Shown here: positions 10,431-22,366 of the stretch, piece by piece
Numbering within the stretch: the first letter of the stretch is position 1
How the letters are laid out: every line of letters begins with the position of its first letter
Assembly (NCBI GenBank): GCA_017893485.1
Contig: CM030361.1
Location: 306,433,224 to 306,497,223 of the forward strand
Direction: 5' to 3'
DNA: 64,000 nucleotides
Source of the DNA: Hemerocallis citrina
Taxonomy: Eukaryota > Streptophyta > Magnoliopsida > Asparagales > Asphodelaceae
Notes under the pieces: model-generated
Told to the model about the DNA's origin: nothing
The model's database searches: none
What the model saw: only the letters and a program-made list of their open reading frames with translations
Made by a program: the position numbers and the translations under genes

Positions 10431-11224
10431 TGATGCTGTTTATTTCTGAGACACGTGTGGAAGCACCAGGTGTGAGTTCGAACTCAATTTGTATTTGAAG
10501 GAGATTGCCGCTCGTCTGCCGACCTTCGGTTGACCTTCTGGGGCCTACGATGAGCTTGGAAAGGCGTTGAAGGTTGGGCTCGGATCGGAAGGGTCGGATC
10601 CGAGGTCTTGTGTACCTGCAGACGGTCCTGAAACACCGGGGTTTGTCCCGGTGGCGGACCCTCCGAAGCTCTAGTCAGTCTCTGTGAGAGAGTAGCAATA
10701 ACTAGGTATATTTAAGTGGCAAAAGATTGATTACCTCCAAAAGGTGGGTGAGGGTCTAGTATTTATAGAGAATCCCAACCGGGTTTGGTTCCGCTTGGGG
10801 GCCGGGTTTGGATCTGAAAGCCCATGGGCCTGACGTGGCAGAAGGCCCAGGGGGTTTTAGGGCGGTTGCAGTGATACCAGGAGTGGTATAGGGCTGACGT
10901 GGCGAAACCCTTGGCGGTATTTGGAGCTGACGTGGCCCATCGTGAGTCCTCAGTGCCTCTGGGGGAATCGGAGGGCCTAGGCTGCGCCAGGTCATCCTTC
11001 CGCCCCGTCAGAGAGGGGGGACGGCCTGAGGGACTGCTCCGGATCGGACTCCGGGGGATACTGAGGCTCGTCAGTACGAGGAAGCCGGCACTGTGAGGGC
11101 AAACACGAGGTTCGGCGCCGACCCTGAAGTGGTCCGGAGCCGAACCAGGTTGTTATTTTTGCTTTTCTGAGTAGGAATTGTATTGGACCCTGGTTGGGCC
11201 TCAGGCCATTTTTACACTGTCACA
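10431..11224 (-). repeat. right LTR of element A (5' LTR of the minus-strand element)
   Basis: 794 bp, starting TGATGCTG and ending TGTCACA, followed by the GGGAC target duplication. Confidence 0.95.
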
Positions 11225-11229
11225 GGGAC

Positions 11230-12153
11230 GAAATACGGTGGGACGTTAAGTTGCAGAGGCCAAGGAATGTGACGGAAGCTATGGGTTTAGCTAAAGGATT
11301 CGAAGAGAAGTTGGCTTGCCTCAAGAAAAGCTATCGCGTGCCGTTCACTCCCAAGTCGACTCTGCTATCTCCCGCTCCTGCAGCAGCTAATAACTCACCT
11401 AATCCCAGACCTCCCTATCAGAATTTTGTACCAAGGAGACTCAGCGTACATGGGATGAGGGAACGGAGGGCACGAGGATTGTGCTTTAACTGCGAAGAGA
11501 AATACACCGCGGAACACATATGCAAGACTAAAAAATTCTACTACCTCGAATGCCTTGAAGAAGAGGAAGAGGAGGAAGTTCACATGAATGTCGTAACTGC
11601 GGAGGAACAAGCACCAACTACACCTACACCACATTCATCATCCCCACCACATTCATCTCCAGATTCTCCTACCCTCTCCAATCCCCACCCCGACTCACAG
11701 CACCCCGAAATCTCTTTACATGCCCTGGTAGGAACCCAAATATACCCCCAAACTATGAGAGTTAAGGGCACCATCAATAGCAAAGAAGTGAACATCCTAA
11801 TTGACACCGGCTCTACCCATAACTATTTAGACCCCGCCACAGCTGCTACAGCTAGATTGCAGATTAACAAGGAGCTGCGTTATAACGTCACAGTAGCCAA
11901 TGGCCAGGTGATGCAAAGCGAGGGAAAGGTGGAGATGGCACTCTTCACGGTCCAGGAAGTACCCTTGCAAGCTGAATTGTTGCTACTACCCTTGGGGCCG
12001 TCACAAATGGTCTTAGGAGCCCACTGGCTCCGTACATTGGGGCCGGTAACGATGGATTTTGGCGAAATGACAATGGATTTTATGGTCGATGGCAAGATGA
12101 AAAGGCTGCAAGGGGTAGTGCCTCCTCAATTGCAGATGATACAAGTTTCGTAG
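11230..12153 (+). pseudogene. gag C-terminus and aspartic protease (old gypsy element)
   Basis: Continuation of the split gag: a zinc knuckle (CFNCEEKYTAEHIC), an acidic stretch, then a retropepsin-like protease with the LIDTGSTHNYLD active-site motif and a conserved LGAHWL segment. The frame ends at a TAG (12151-12153), but the same frame reopens at once into pol. The TAG is therefore a nonsense mutation inside a polyprotein and not a natural end. Confidence 0.85.
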
Positions 12154-15076
12154 CTGCAGGGAATGAAGAATTGTGCTTGCCAAGCCTACATGATACAGGT
12201 GGATGAAATCGCACCTGAAGAGAAAAGCCAGGAAGCTACAACCCATCCTGATATTCGCGATATCCTCAATCAATTTTCGGAGGTGTTCAAGGATGAATTG
12301 CAATTGCCTCCACACCGAAGCATTGACCACCAAATTCCTCTCCAAGATGGCCATCCACCAGTTTGCCAGAGACCCTATAAACATCCACACTCCTACAAAG
12401 CCGAGATTGAGAAGCAGATCAAGGAAATGCTCAATGCAGGGTTCATCCGTCCAAGCCACAACCCTTACTCTTCTCCCGTCATTTTGATAAAGAAGTCCGA
12501 TGGTAGTTGGAGGATGTGCGTCGACTATAGAGCTCTCAATAATCAAACCATCAAGGCAAAATTCCCTATTCCCATCATTGATGAGCTGTTAGATGAACTC
12601 CACGGGGCTCAATACTTCTCCAAGATCGACCTGAGGTCGGGATATCACCAGATCAGAGTTAGCAGCGACGACATACCCAAAACTGCATTTAGAACACATC
12701 ATGGACACTTCGAATTTGTGGTAATGCCCTTTGGTCTTACCAATGCGCCATCAACGTTTCAAAATTTGATGAACAGCATCTTTAATGATTATCTCTGGCA
12801 GTTCGTATTGGTCTTTTTTGACAATATTTTGATTCACAGTCCATCATGGGAAGAACATGCTACATTTGCGTAAAGTTCTAAAGGTGCTAAGAAAGAACAA
12901 CCTACTGGCCAAGGCCACCAAATGCAGTTTTGGGCACACGTCGGTGGGTTACTTGGGGCACATTATTAGTGACAAGGGAATCGAGGTGGATGAGAGTAAG
13001 ATCAAGGCGGTAGAGGAATGGCCAGAGCCCAAGAATATTAAGGAGTTGAGAGGTTTTCTTGGGCTTACGGGATACTACCGACGATTTGTGAAGGACTACG
13101 GAAGCATCGCGGCGCCACTTACTCAGCTATTGAGAAAGAATGCATTCAAGTGGTCTATTGTAGCAACTCAATCGTTCGAGAAGCTGAAGCAGGTGCTCAC
13201 CACCACACCGGTCTTGCAAGCTCCGGATTTTGCAAAACCCTTCATTGTAGAAACAGATGCTTCCAAGGAGGGCATTGGCGCAGTTCTAATGCAAGATCAT
13301 CACCCCATCGCGTACATGAGTAAAGCTCTAAAAGGGAAGAATTTGTCTCTTTCAACATATGAGAAGGAAGTCCTGGCCATTCTACAAGCCATCAAGCAGT
13401 GGCGACACTACCTTTTGGGGAATGAGTTTGTGATTCGCACCGATCAACAAAGCATTAAGCACATTCTCGAGCAGAAGATTCACACGGAGATACAAGAGAA
13501 ATGGTTGTGGAAGTTATTGGGACTCACATTCACCGTCGAATACAAATGGGGAACTCTCAACTCAGCTGCCGATGGCCTCTCAAGGAGAACAGGACCCTCT
13601 GAAACTTGCTTGGAGATCTCGTTGGTCCTCCCCCAATGGATTGATGACATCAAAAACTTGGTGAAGCAAGATGCCTATTATCAGCGGTTGGAAGAGAGGA
13701 GAAGCAGTGGAAACTTAGATGCTCAGCTTTACCGGTTTGCTGGTGGGCTGTGGTTCTATAAGGGACAAATTCTTCTCAGTCCGAAGGATGAAGTAAGAAA
13801 GCTGATCTTCCATGACTTACACTCATCCAGCTCAGGTGGCCACTCCGGCTATCACAAAACACTACATCGAATCAGGAGGTCATTTATTTGGGAAGGCATC
13901 ACAAGGGACGTGAAAATGGGAATCAAAGAATGTCTAGTTTGCCAAAGAAACAAGTATGAAACCTTGCTCCCTACTGGATTGCTACATCCTCTTCCAATTC
14001 CGGAGAAGGTTTGGGAGGATATTTCCATGGACTTCGTCGAGGGATTACCCAAAAGCAGAGGCAAGAATGCTAAGATGGTTGTGGTGGATAGTCTCACGAA
14101 GTACGCTCACTTCATAGGAATCTCTCACCCATACACTGTAGAGTCGATTGTGCAAATCTTCGTTGATCAAGTTTATAGGCTCCACGGAATGCCACGAAGT
14201 ATTGTAAGTGACAGGGATCCCATTTTCATGAGCAACTTCTGGAGGGAATTCTTCGCTCTCCAACAATGCAAGCTGCGGCACTCTATGGCGTACCACCCAC
14301 AGAGCGATGGGCAGACAGAAATCGTGAACAAGGCTTTGGAACTCTACTTGCGTTGTTTGTGTGGTCAGAAGCCAAGAGAGTGGAGTAGATTCTTAGGGTG
14401 GGCGGAGTTCTGGTACAATACTAATTGGCATGTATCAACCGGCGTCACCCCTTTTCAAGGAGTATATGGGACTCCTCCGACGTTGCTGCGTTATGTTCCT
14501 GGCACGGCTGCTGTGCAAGAAGTAGAGGAGGGGTTACTTTCGTGTGATGAGGTCCTGCAACTGTTGAAGGACAATTTGAAGATTGCTCAACAAAGAATGA
14601 AGCTCTTCGCTGACAAGAGGAGGACGGAGAGGGAGTTTTCAGTTGGGGACTTGGTGTTTCTAAAAATTCAACCCTACAAACAAGTGTCTATTCGGGGGGC
14701 AACTCCGCATAAACTATCACCCAAGTTCTTTGGCCCTTATCGCATATTGGAGAGGATCAGCGGAGTTGCATATCGACTAGAATTACCATCAAATGCTTCC
14801 ATCCATCCCGTCTTCCACGTCTCAAAACTCAAGCCCTGTCATGGAACCCATACTCCAGAAGTTGAACTTGAGCTACCTCAATGGTGGGTCCCCGCCAATA
14901 TCGAAGATGAGCCAGAGCAAGTGCTGGGTCGCAGGATATTCAAGAAGAATAATAGGGTGGGAATCAAGCTATTAATCAAGTGGAAGAACTCCTCTGCAGA
15001 GAACGCTTCGTGGATCGATATTGATGACCTGCGTGTTAATTTCCCCAATTTCGAGCTTGGGACAAGCTTGCTATAA
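12154..15076 (+). pseudogene. pol: RT, RNase H, integrase, chromodomain (old gypsy element)
   Basis: Domains in order are RT ([29 protein letters not shown]), RNase H (VETDASKEGIGAVL, RTDQQS), an integrase zinc finger (HSGYHKTLHR...CLVCQRNK), an integrase DDE core (SMDFVEGLP, SDRDPIF, SDGQTEIVNK) and a C-terminal chromodomain with conserved tryptophans (KLLIKWKNSS...ASWID). The RT catalytic motif reads FFDN where the family has two adjacent aspartates. A frameshift near 12857-12873 separates RT from the rest. It ends in TAA just before the polypurine tract. Confidence 0.88.
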
Positions 15077-15088
15077 GAGAGGGGGAGT

Positions 15089-15333
15089 TGTTAGAGTCGC
15101 CTCCAGCTGGATAGCTCCGATCGTCGACACTGCCAGAGAAGCTAGTGCAAGGGAGTAGGAGATAGCTGAGTTATAGCAAGTATCAGAGTAGGGAGTAGAA
15201 TGGTCTGTTTCAGAGTGGTTGTACGCGCTTAGCACACTCTTTTTGAATTAGGAGTTGAGCGGGTGAATCTGATGGCGGGAAGTGGGTTTCGTGCGTGTTG
15301 CACGTACCTCCAGTCTGTCTAACAGAGAATCCG
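15089..15333 (+). repeat. truncated 3' LTR of the old gypsy element
   Basis: Begins TGTTAGAGTCG right after the purine tract AAGAGAGGGGGAGT and matches 502-746. It breaks off after 245 bp, losing the TATA box and poly(A) part present in the 5' copy, so no target duplication can be checked. Confidence 0.85.
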
Positions 15334-15554
15334 TGTTCTCCGAATGTATGTATATATTAAAACTTGGGGGGATTATTATAGGTTTTAAGTGTTTTTGGCT
15401 TTTTGCCCAACTAAAATATGCTTATTTTAGTCAACGCCTAACGAACGAAGTTTCAATCTAGTCTATTGATTAAAGTACCTTTATTTATTATAATAGCGTT
15501 TTAACGGCCCATTGGTTAACTATATTTTTTGGATAATCCCAAATGTCATGGTTA
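15334..15554. other. AT-rich sequence, nothing recognised
   Basis: Between the broken 3' LTR and the MULE-like element. No coding region or repeat end seen. Confidence 0.4.
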
Positions 15555-15563
15555 AATAATTAA

Positions 15564-16818
15564 GGGCAAAAACCAAAATACCCCCTCCCCCCCAAACATT
15601 TGGCCTAAGTACAATATGTCCATATAACGTTTGAAAAAATACACTAAATCCATTACTCCGTTAACTTAACTCATTCTGTTAAGTTAGAATTATTGAATTA
15701 CCTTTCTACCCTTACCCTTTCATATTTCAATCTCTTCTTATTTCTTCCTTTCTTCATTCCTTTTTTTTCTTATTTCATTTTTCTCTATTAACAACGATTT
15801 ATTCGGCAACAATTTCTTTTGTCCACGAACATTTTAGAAGAGTGGGATGCTACAGTAGTGTACACGTATTATTGAACGAACATGATTAAACAAGTTAATT
15901 TTCACAGGAGTATCTGTTTGTAAAAGGAACAGACGAACCATGCAAATTGTTTCATTGGTCATGTAATGATCCATGAACGTTTATGAAATTGCCTGTGGCA
16001 GTTTAAGAATTAGCAAGTCAGATCACATGCAACTTCTTCATTTATCAAAAGTTCTTGGTAATCTTAGAGGCTTCGTTTTATAACAACTATCATTTTGAAA
16101 CGAGAGAAAGGGTTGTTACTTTCAGATTGTCCTTTACAATTTGAATATCCACAGTATAAATGTTGGCCGCGACTTGAATTTAATTTTAAAAAAGTTTCTG
16201 ATCAAGTGTGGACCTTCTTCCAAATTTCACATTATGATATCAATTTTGATGAATATAATGTCATTAAATAGTTAGACAAATATGTCAATCCAATTATGAA
16301 TTTGGGATGGGATATGTTAAATTATTTAATTTGATAATTTGTTTTGCCAAATTTGTTGTGATTAGTTTAAAATTTGTAAGATGTTTTACTCGATCAAACA
16401 AGTGCTCTTCTTTTTATTATATTAAATTTACTGCAGATGTTTTCTCTGTTGATATTTGAATCTTAAGGACTAAGTTAAGATCTTGGTTTTCTAGTGTGCA
16501 ATGATTTCATAGAACTCTCTGCTTCCACAGATATTGTTAAGAGTCTTGTACCTCAGTTCATGTACTTTGTCTCAAAGAAATCGTTACCAAATAAATCGTT
16601 GTTAAAAGAGAAAAATGAAATCAGAAAAAAAAGAATGAACTAAGGAAAAAAGAAGAGATTGAGATATGAAAGGGTAAGCGTAGAAAGGTAATTCAATTAT
16701 TCTAACTTAACAGAATAAGTTAAGTTAACGGAGTAATGGGTTTAGTGTATTTTTTCAAACGTTATATGGGCATATTGTACTTAGGCCAAACGTTGGGAGG
16801 GTATTTTGGCTTTTGCCC
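15564..16818. mobile_element. non-autonomous MULE-like element with ~250-bp terminal inverted repeats
   Basis: The ends GGGCAAAAACC... and ...GGCTTTTGCCC are inverted copies. Complementarity runs about 250 bp inward, to roughly 15820 and 16570, and includes TCCATTACTCCGTTAACTTA and its complement. The flanking 9-mers AATAATTAA (15555-15563) and AACAATTAA (16819-16827) differ at one base, fitting a 9-bp Mutator-type duplication. The interior has no coding region. Confidence 0.8.
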
Positions 16819-16827
16819 AACAATTAA

Positions 16828-17414
16828 TTCTAATATATTCCCCTACTATTAAACTAACTAGTAATTTACACGTCCGATGCAGGTCTTTATAAATAAATAT
16901 TTTTCAAAACATTTTTTTAACGTTGTCTAACATCGAACCTAATAACTCTTTTAAATTAGTTATGCATGTGCATATTGCATGCATTTGTTTAATTACAAAT
17001 AGAATTCATTGTTCAGTTTCACGAATATATGGAAACATAGTATAGAAGATTTTGATCCGGACATATGGCATGGATCAGAATGCCAATGCCTAAAGCTAAT
17101 TGCACATTAGTTCTGTTTAGTTAATTTCAAGAGATTTATGGATCTTTTGTTGCATTCTCTTATATAACAAGAATAATGGGATTTTGTTGTTTTTTTTCTT
17201 CTCGGTAATAGGAAGTTGGGATGGACCTCCTCAATTCGTCATCCTGAGAGTGTCAATCTCGACGTGGAAGATAAAGCATATACTGTGTAAAACAAAGCGC
17301 GATGCCGAGAAAAAATTTTAAATAAAATAAAGTAAAATAGATCGAGAGCAAGTAACAATGTGATCAACTGGTAAGTCTCTTAGGTGCCCTAGGAGCCAGT
17401 CGGTGCGGGTAGAG
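16828..17414. other. non-coding AT-rich DNA with a possible Helitron 3' end
   Basis: No gene seen. CTAG at 16858-16861, next to a GC-rich segment (ACACGTCCGATGCAGG), resembles a minus-strand Helitron 3' terminus with a decayed hairpin. I could not find a matching 5' TC end with the required flanking A. Confidence 0.3.
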
Positions 17415-17419
17415 GTACT

Positions 17420-17964
17420 TGTTGTGCGCGAATACGAATCAAACCAACAAGAATCAATGCGGAATACAAAGAGAGAACCAGCGAGAAAACACAAAACAAA
17501 CCAACACAAAAGGACGCACAGATTTAATGTGGTTCGGCAAAATACATGCCTACATCCACGGGGCGGTTGGGGTTTCTTCTTCTTCAAATTATCACCAATG
17601 GGCGAAAACAAACCCTTACAAATAATGACGGCTGCAAAACCGAAATAGGGATCTCTAATTTTCGTCTCAGATTACAAAACCCTAACAAGTGTATTTATAG
17701 GGAAACTATTGGGCCTTTTCGAATTGGGCCTGATCTAGTTCAAAATCTCGTCGACAGTCGACTGGTCGACTTACCAGTCGACTGGCAATCCATCTGGCAG
17801 TCGACCGATCAGTCGACTGATCCTCTGCTGCTGCTTGTATCTTTAGCCTTCGAAAACTCTCTGGACAGTCGTCTGATCCTTCTATCAGTCGACTTATGCT
17901 GTAACTTTCTTTTGCTGCAGATACTCCAAAACAATCTGAACCAGAATCGAGCCATTATCCTACA
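17420..17964 (-). repeat. left LTR of the copia element
   Basis: 545 bp, starting TGTTGTGCGCG and ending CCTACA. Contains three copies of the palindrome CAGTCGACTG (17755, 17775, 17810). Confidence 0.95.
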
Positions 17965-18163
17965 ATCTCCACCTTGGCGAGATCTTCCACCAACCAACAA
18001 TCTCCACCTTGGCAAGATCTTCCAAGTAGCCCAAGCAATCTCCACAAATACTCCAAATGCTCATCATCAAATGTAACAACAAATCCAAACTCCACCTTAG
18101 TATGATATCTCATACTAGGCGAACAAATAGCGAAGCATTATTCCAACCGCCCATTCCAAATCA

Positions 18164-21100
18164 TCAAACATGCAAAATATTAGTCAGGTTCATGCAATGC
18201 TTGAACTTGGCTGCTCCAACAACTTTGGTCAACATATCAGCAGGATTATCAGCTGTCCCAATCTTCACCAAATGAATATCACCATCCTTTATCAAATCAC
18301 GCACAAAGTGATAACGGACATCAATATGTTTGGTCCTCGAATGATGAACTTGGTTCTTCGCTAAATGAATAGCACTCTGACTGTCACAGTGTACCTCCAC
18401 CTTCTCCCGATGAATCCCCAAGCTCTTCAAAAGTCCATGTATCCAAATGGCTTCCTTCATGGCCTCAGCAACCGCCATGTATTCAGCCTCAGTAGTAGAC
18501 AACGCTACAGTGGACTGCAAATTTGACCTCCAATTTATAGGTGCTCTAGCCATCGTAAACAAATAGCCTGTAGTAGACCGCCTCTTATCTAGATCACCTG
18601 CATAGTCTGAATCAACATATCCAACCAATAACCTGCTAATATTGTCATCCCTTTCAAATTTCAAACCGACATCTGTGGTGCCACTTATGTACCTTAGAAT
18701 CTATTTAGCTGCTTGCCAATGCTCTTTGCCTGGATCATGCATATATCGACTAACCATACTCACCGCCTGAGAGATGTCTGGTCGAGTACAAACCATGGCA
18801 TACATCAAACTGCCAACTACACTAGTGTAAGGTACATTCGCCATATACTGTCTCTCTTCATCTGTACTTGGAGACTGAGAAGCACTAATTCTGAAATGAC
18901 TGGCTAAGGGTGTACTTACTGGTTTAGTCTTCTCATCTATACCGAACCGTTTCAGCACCTTCAAAAGATATTGCTTCTGAGTCAAACTCACTGTGCCCTT
19001 TGCCCTGTCTCTAGCTATCTCCATCCCAAGTATCTTCTTGGCTTCACCAAGATCCTTCATCTCAAACTCAGCACTCAACTGATTCTTCAAATTTTGAATC
19101 TCCTTAGCATTCTTAGAGGCAATCAACATGTCATCCACATATAGTAACAGATATATGAAAGAGCCATCCTGCAACTTCCTGAAGTAAACACAATGATCAA
19201 ACTCACTTCTGGAATATCTCTGCACCTTCATAAACTGATCAAACCTCAAATACCACTGCCTTGGAGATTGCTTCAAACCATAGAGAGACTTCTTCAACCT
19301 GCAAACACAATTTTCCTTCCCAGCTGTCTTGAACCCATCTGGCTGCAACATATAAATTTCTTCATCTAGTTCCCCATGTAAGAACGCAGTCTTCACATCC
19401 ATCTGTGTCAATTCAAGATCAAACTGTGCTACCAATGCTAACAAAATCCGAATAGAAGGATGCTTCACAACCGGAGAGAACACTTCATTATAGTCAATTC
19501 CTTCCTGTTGAGCATACCCCTTTGCAACTAGTCTAGCCTTGAACCGAACACTGCCTTTTGGACCTTCTTTCTTCGTATACACCCACTTGCAACCAATTGC
19601 TTTCTTCCCCTTTGGTAGTTGCACTAGATCCCAAGTCTTATTCTTATGAAGAGAGTTCATCTCTTCATCCATAGCAACTTTCCAACCTGCAATTTCTGAA
19701 CTTCTAGTGGCTTCTTTGAAGTTGGAGGGAACTTCATCATCCACAATGGGAAGAGCAAATGCAACTGTGTCTGTAAAACGAGACGGTCGTTTGATATCTC
19801 TTCTTTGCCTTCTTACTGCAATTGATTCTTCCTGCTGGATAGGAACGTCTTCATCATTCTCACTATCAACCACATCATCTTCATCTTGGACAGGAACAGG
19901 ATTTTCAACTGACAAATTTTCTAACTCCACCTGTTGAAAAACTCTCCTACCAGTCGACTGGTTATTGCCACCAGTCGACTGTCCCGAGCTCCCACAATTC
20001 TGCTGTTTTGGACCATCAGTCGACTGCTCCTGTTCATCAGTCGACTGTCCCGAACTTCTTCTACTCACCTGTTGAAGAACTGTTCCACTCTTCTGCTGCT
20101 CACCAGTCGACTGTCCCATACCACCAGTCGACTGTCCCGAGCTGATCATGCTGGTCTCATCAAAAGTGACATCTCTGCTGATTACTAACTTCTTCTGTTC
20201 TGGACACCACAACCTGTAACCTTTGACACCAGTACTAAAACCAACAAATATAGCCTTCTTGGCTCTTGCATCAAGTTTAGTTTCAGTTACATGAAAATAA
20301 GCAGGACAACCAAATATATGCAAAAAACTATAATCAGATGCAGGTTTACCACTCCATACCTCAATAGGCGTCTTGCCTTCAAGTGCTGCTGATGGTAAAC
20401 GGTTGACGATGTGGCTTGCATATATAACAGCTTCTGCCCAAAATGTCTTCTTCAACCCAGACTGTGCTAACATACATCTCACCTTCTCAAGTAAGGTTCT
20501 GTTCATCCTTTCTGCAACCCCATTTTGCTGTGGAGTCTTCCTAACTGTGAAGTGCCTCTGGATCCCTTCATCTTCACACAACTTCAGAAACGGATCATTC
20601 TTATATTCCCCTCCATTATCTGACCTCAGAACCTTAATCTTCCTACCAGTCTGATTTTCAACTTTCTTCTTCCAACTTGTGAACAATGTCAAAACTTCAT
20701 CTTTGTGCTTCATGGTATATACCCAAACTCGTCTGGAGTAATCATCAACAAAAGTAACAAACCAGTGTCTACCACTCATAGAAGGTGTCTGAGTAGGACC
20801 CCAAACATCTGTGTGCACATAATCGAGGATACCCTTTGTCTGATGTACAGCTGTACCAAATTTCACCCTAGTTTGCTTACCCAAAACACAATGTTCACAA
20901 AATTCCAACTTGCACCCTTTAGCATCTTTAAGCAACCCTTGCTTTACAAGCCCCTGCAAGGCCTTTTCTCCTGCATGCCCGAGTCGCATATGCCACAACC
21001 TGGTAGAGTCGGGAACAAACTGTTTAGGCTTCTCAGTTACACTGGCAGCCTGACCCAAATATGTTTTTCCCTGCAAGAAAAACAAGTTCCTCTTTCTTTG

Positions 21101-22330
21101 CCCTTTCATCACCACGAGTGACCCGCTAGTCACCTTCAGAATGCCACCTTCACTAGCAAATTTCAAACCACTGGCCTCCAAAGCACCTAGTGAAATCAGA
21201 TTCTTTTTCAAATCTGGAACATACCATACATCTGAAAGCTCCCTAATAAGACCATCGTGCATTAGCAATTCAATCTTCCCGATTCCTACCTTCTTACAAG
21301 GTGCATCATTTCCCATCAAAACTACACCACCATCCATATACTCCAAAGAAGTAAACCACTCCTTTTTCCAAGACATATGATAGGAGGCTGCTGTATCAAG
21401 AAACCATACTTCTTGATAAAGTGAGGGACTAGAAGCAAGTGCAAAAGAAACATCCTCGCCACTTTCTAAATTATCAACAGTCACATTTGCAGTCGAATTT
21501 CCCTTATTTCGTAGCTTTGGACAATCCTTTTTCCAATGCCCCCTTTCATGACAGAAAGCACATTCATCTTTGGCCGGTATTTTCCTGTCCTTTGAAACTC
21601 CTCTCGATTTGGAACGAGATTTGTTTCCCTTTTTCCCAGATTTGGACTCAGATCTAGTCTCAGTCCTGCCCCTTACAATCAACGCTTCAGAAGTTTCTCT
21701 ATCAACCATCTTATCCCTTCTCCTAGTTTCATTATTCAACAAAGCATTTGCAACATCTTCATATTTCACAGTATCTTTTCCATATAATAAAGTAGTTGCT
21801 AAATGATCATAACTTTCAGGTAATGAATTCAACAGAATTAGGGCTTTATCTTCATCCTTAATTTGCTCATCCAAATTTAACAAATCAGCCAATAATTTAT
21901 TAAATGATTCCACATGAGCATTCATAGACATACCTTCCGTATAGGTGAAGCAAAAAAGTCTCTTCTTCAAATACAGCCGATTCTCCAAACTTTTCCTCAT
22001 GTATTTGTCTTCGAGTTTCTTCCACAACACCGCAGCAACGGTATCCCTCATCAAATCGTACTTCTGAGCCTTCTCAATAAAGAGCCGAATAGTCCCACAC
22101 GCAACTCGATTCAACTTCTTCCAATCTGCTTCGGACATATCCTTAGGTTTTTCAACTTCCAAAGCAACATCTTGTTCTTGTTGAACAAGAACATCCAAAA
22201 CCTCACATTGCCACATCCCGAAATTGTTTGTCCCATCAAATTTTTCAACTTCAAATTTTGCGTTGTGAATCGTTGTTCTTGATGAACTTGATCCCACAAC
22301 TTCCTTGGTTGCATCTGCATCACCCGCCAT
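18164..22330 (-). pseudogene. copia Gag-Pol polyprotein with one internal stop
   Basis: One frame from the ATG at 22328-22330 (MAGDADATKEVVG), 1389 codons including stops. The order is gag, zinc knuckle (CAFCHERGHWKKDC), protease (LDTAASYHM, where the family usually has D-S/T-G), integrase (HMRLGH...CEHC; DVWGP, SDNGGEY, NGVAER), a low-complexity linker rich in QSTG/QSTD, RT (MDVKTAFLHG, YVDDMLIAS) and RNase H ([22 protein letters not shown]). A TAG at 18701-18703 interrupts the segment where copia elements have a KW-ILRY motif, so it probably replaced a tryptophan codon. It would remove the RNase H catalytic part. All other motifs look intact and LTR identity is high, so this is a recent loss. 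Confidence 0.92.
19951..20134 (-). repeat. six CAGTCGACTG palindromes in the copia linker coding region
   Basis: Exact copies at 19951, 19972, 20017, 20038, 20104 and 20125, encoding QSTG/QSTD repeats between integrase and RT. The same decamer occurs three times in each LTR. Confidence 0.85.
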
Positions 22331-22352
22331 CTCTCTCTAGGTCGAACCAACA

Positions 22353-22364
22353 GCTCTGATACCA
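22353..22364 (-). other. primer binding site of the copia element
   Basis: TGGTATCAGAGC on the minus strand, two bases inside the right LTR; complementary to tRNA-iMet. Confidence 0.9.
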
Positions 22365-22366
22365 CT

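Larger units (their letters stand above)
1696..11224 (-). mobile_element. element A: young Tat/Retand-like Ty3/gypsy retrotransposon lacking RT, RNase H and integrase
   Basis: Flanked by a perfect GGGAC duplication (1691-1695, 11225-11229) and bounded by two 794-bp LTRs in which I see only two differences. The primer site next to the right LTR and the purine tract next to the left LTR set the minus orientation. In element order: LTR, primer site, gag-protease (10348-8168), an antisense four-exon gene (7752-4852), a 178-bp tandem array, purine tract, LTR. Nothing resembling RT, RNase H or integrase is present, so it must have moved using proteins of a relative such as element B. Confidence 0.93.
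502..15333 (+). mobile_element. decayed chromovirus-type Ty3/gypsy retrotransposon, split by element A
   Basis: The 5' LTR (502-922), a primer site for tRNA-iMet, gag, protease, RT, RNase H, integrase with C-terminal chromodomain, a polypurine tract (15076-15088) and a truncated 3' LTR follow in the gypsy order. Element A interrupts gag at 1691-1695/11225-11229. The two 245-bp comparable LTR stretches differ at about ten positions, roughly 4%, so this copy is much older than A. Two in-frame stops (1258-1260, 12151-12153), a frameshift near 12860 and an altered RT active site make it inactive. The chromodomain places it among chromoviruses; the short LTR fits a Reina-like element, but that rank is a guess. 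Confidence 0.9.

Noticed and set aside
8364..10433. Plus-strand frames opposite to gag of element A
   Set aside because: Shadow frames of the 726-codon Gag-protease gene; no counterpart conserved opposite gag of element B.
17340..17414. tRNA- or SINE-like promoter (GATCAACTGGTAAGTCTC) before the copia element
   Set aside because: A-box-like words only; no B-box or tRNA fold could be drawn across the insertion.
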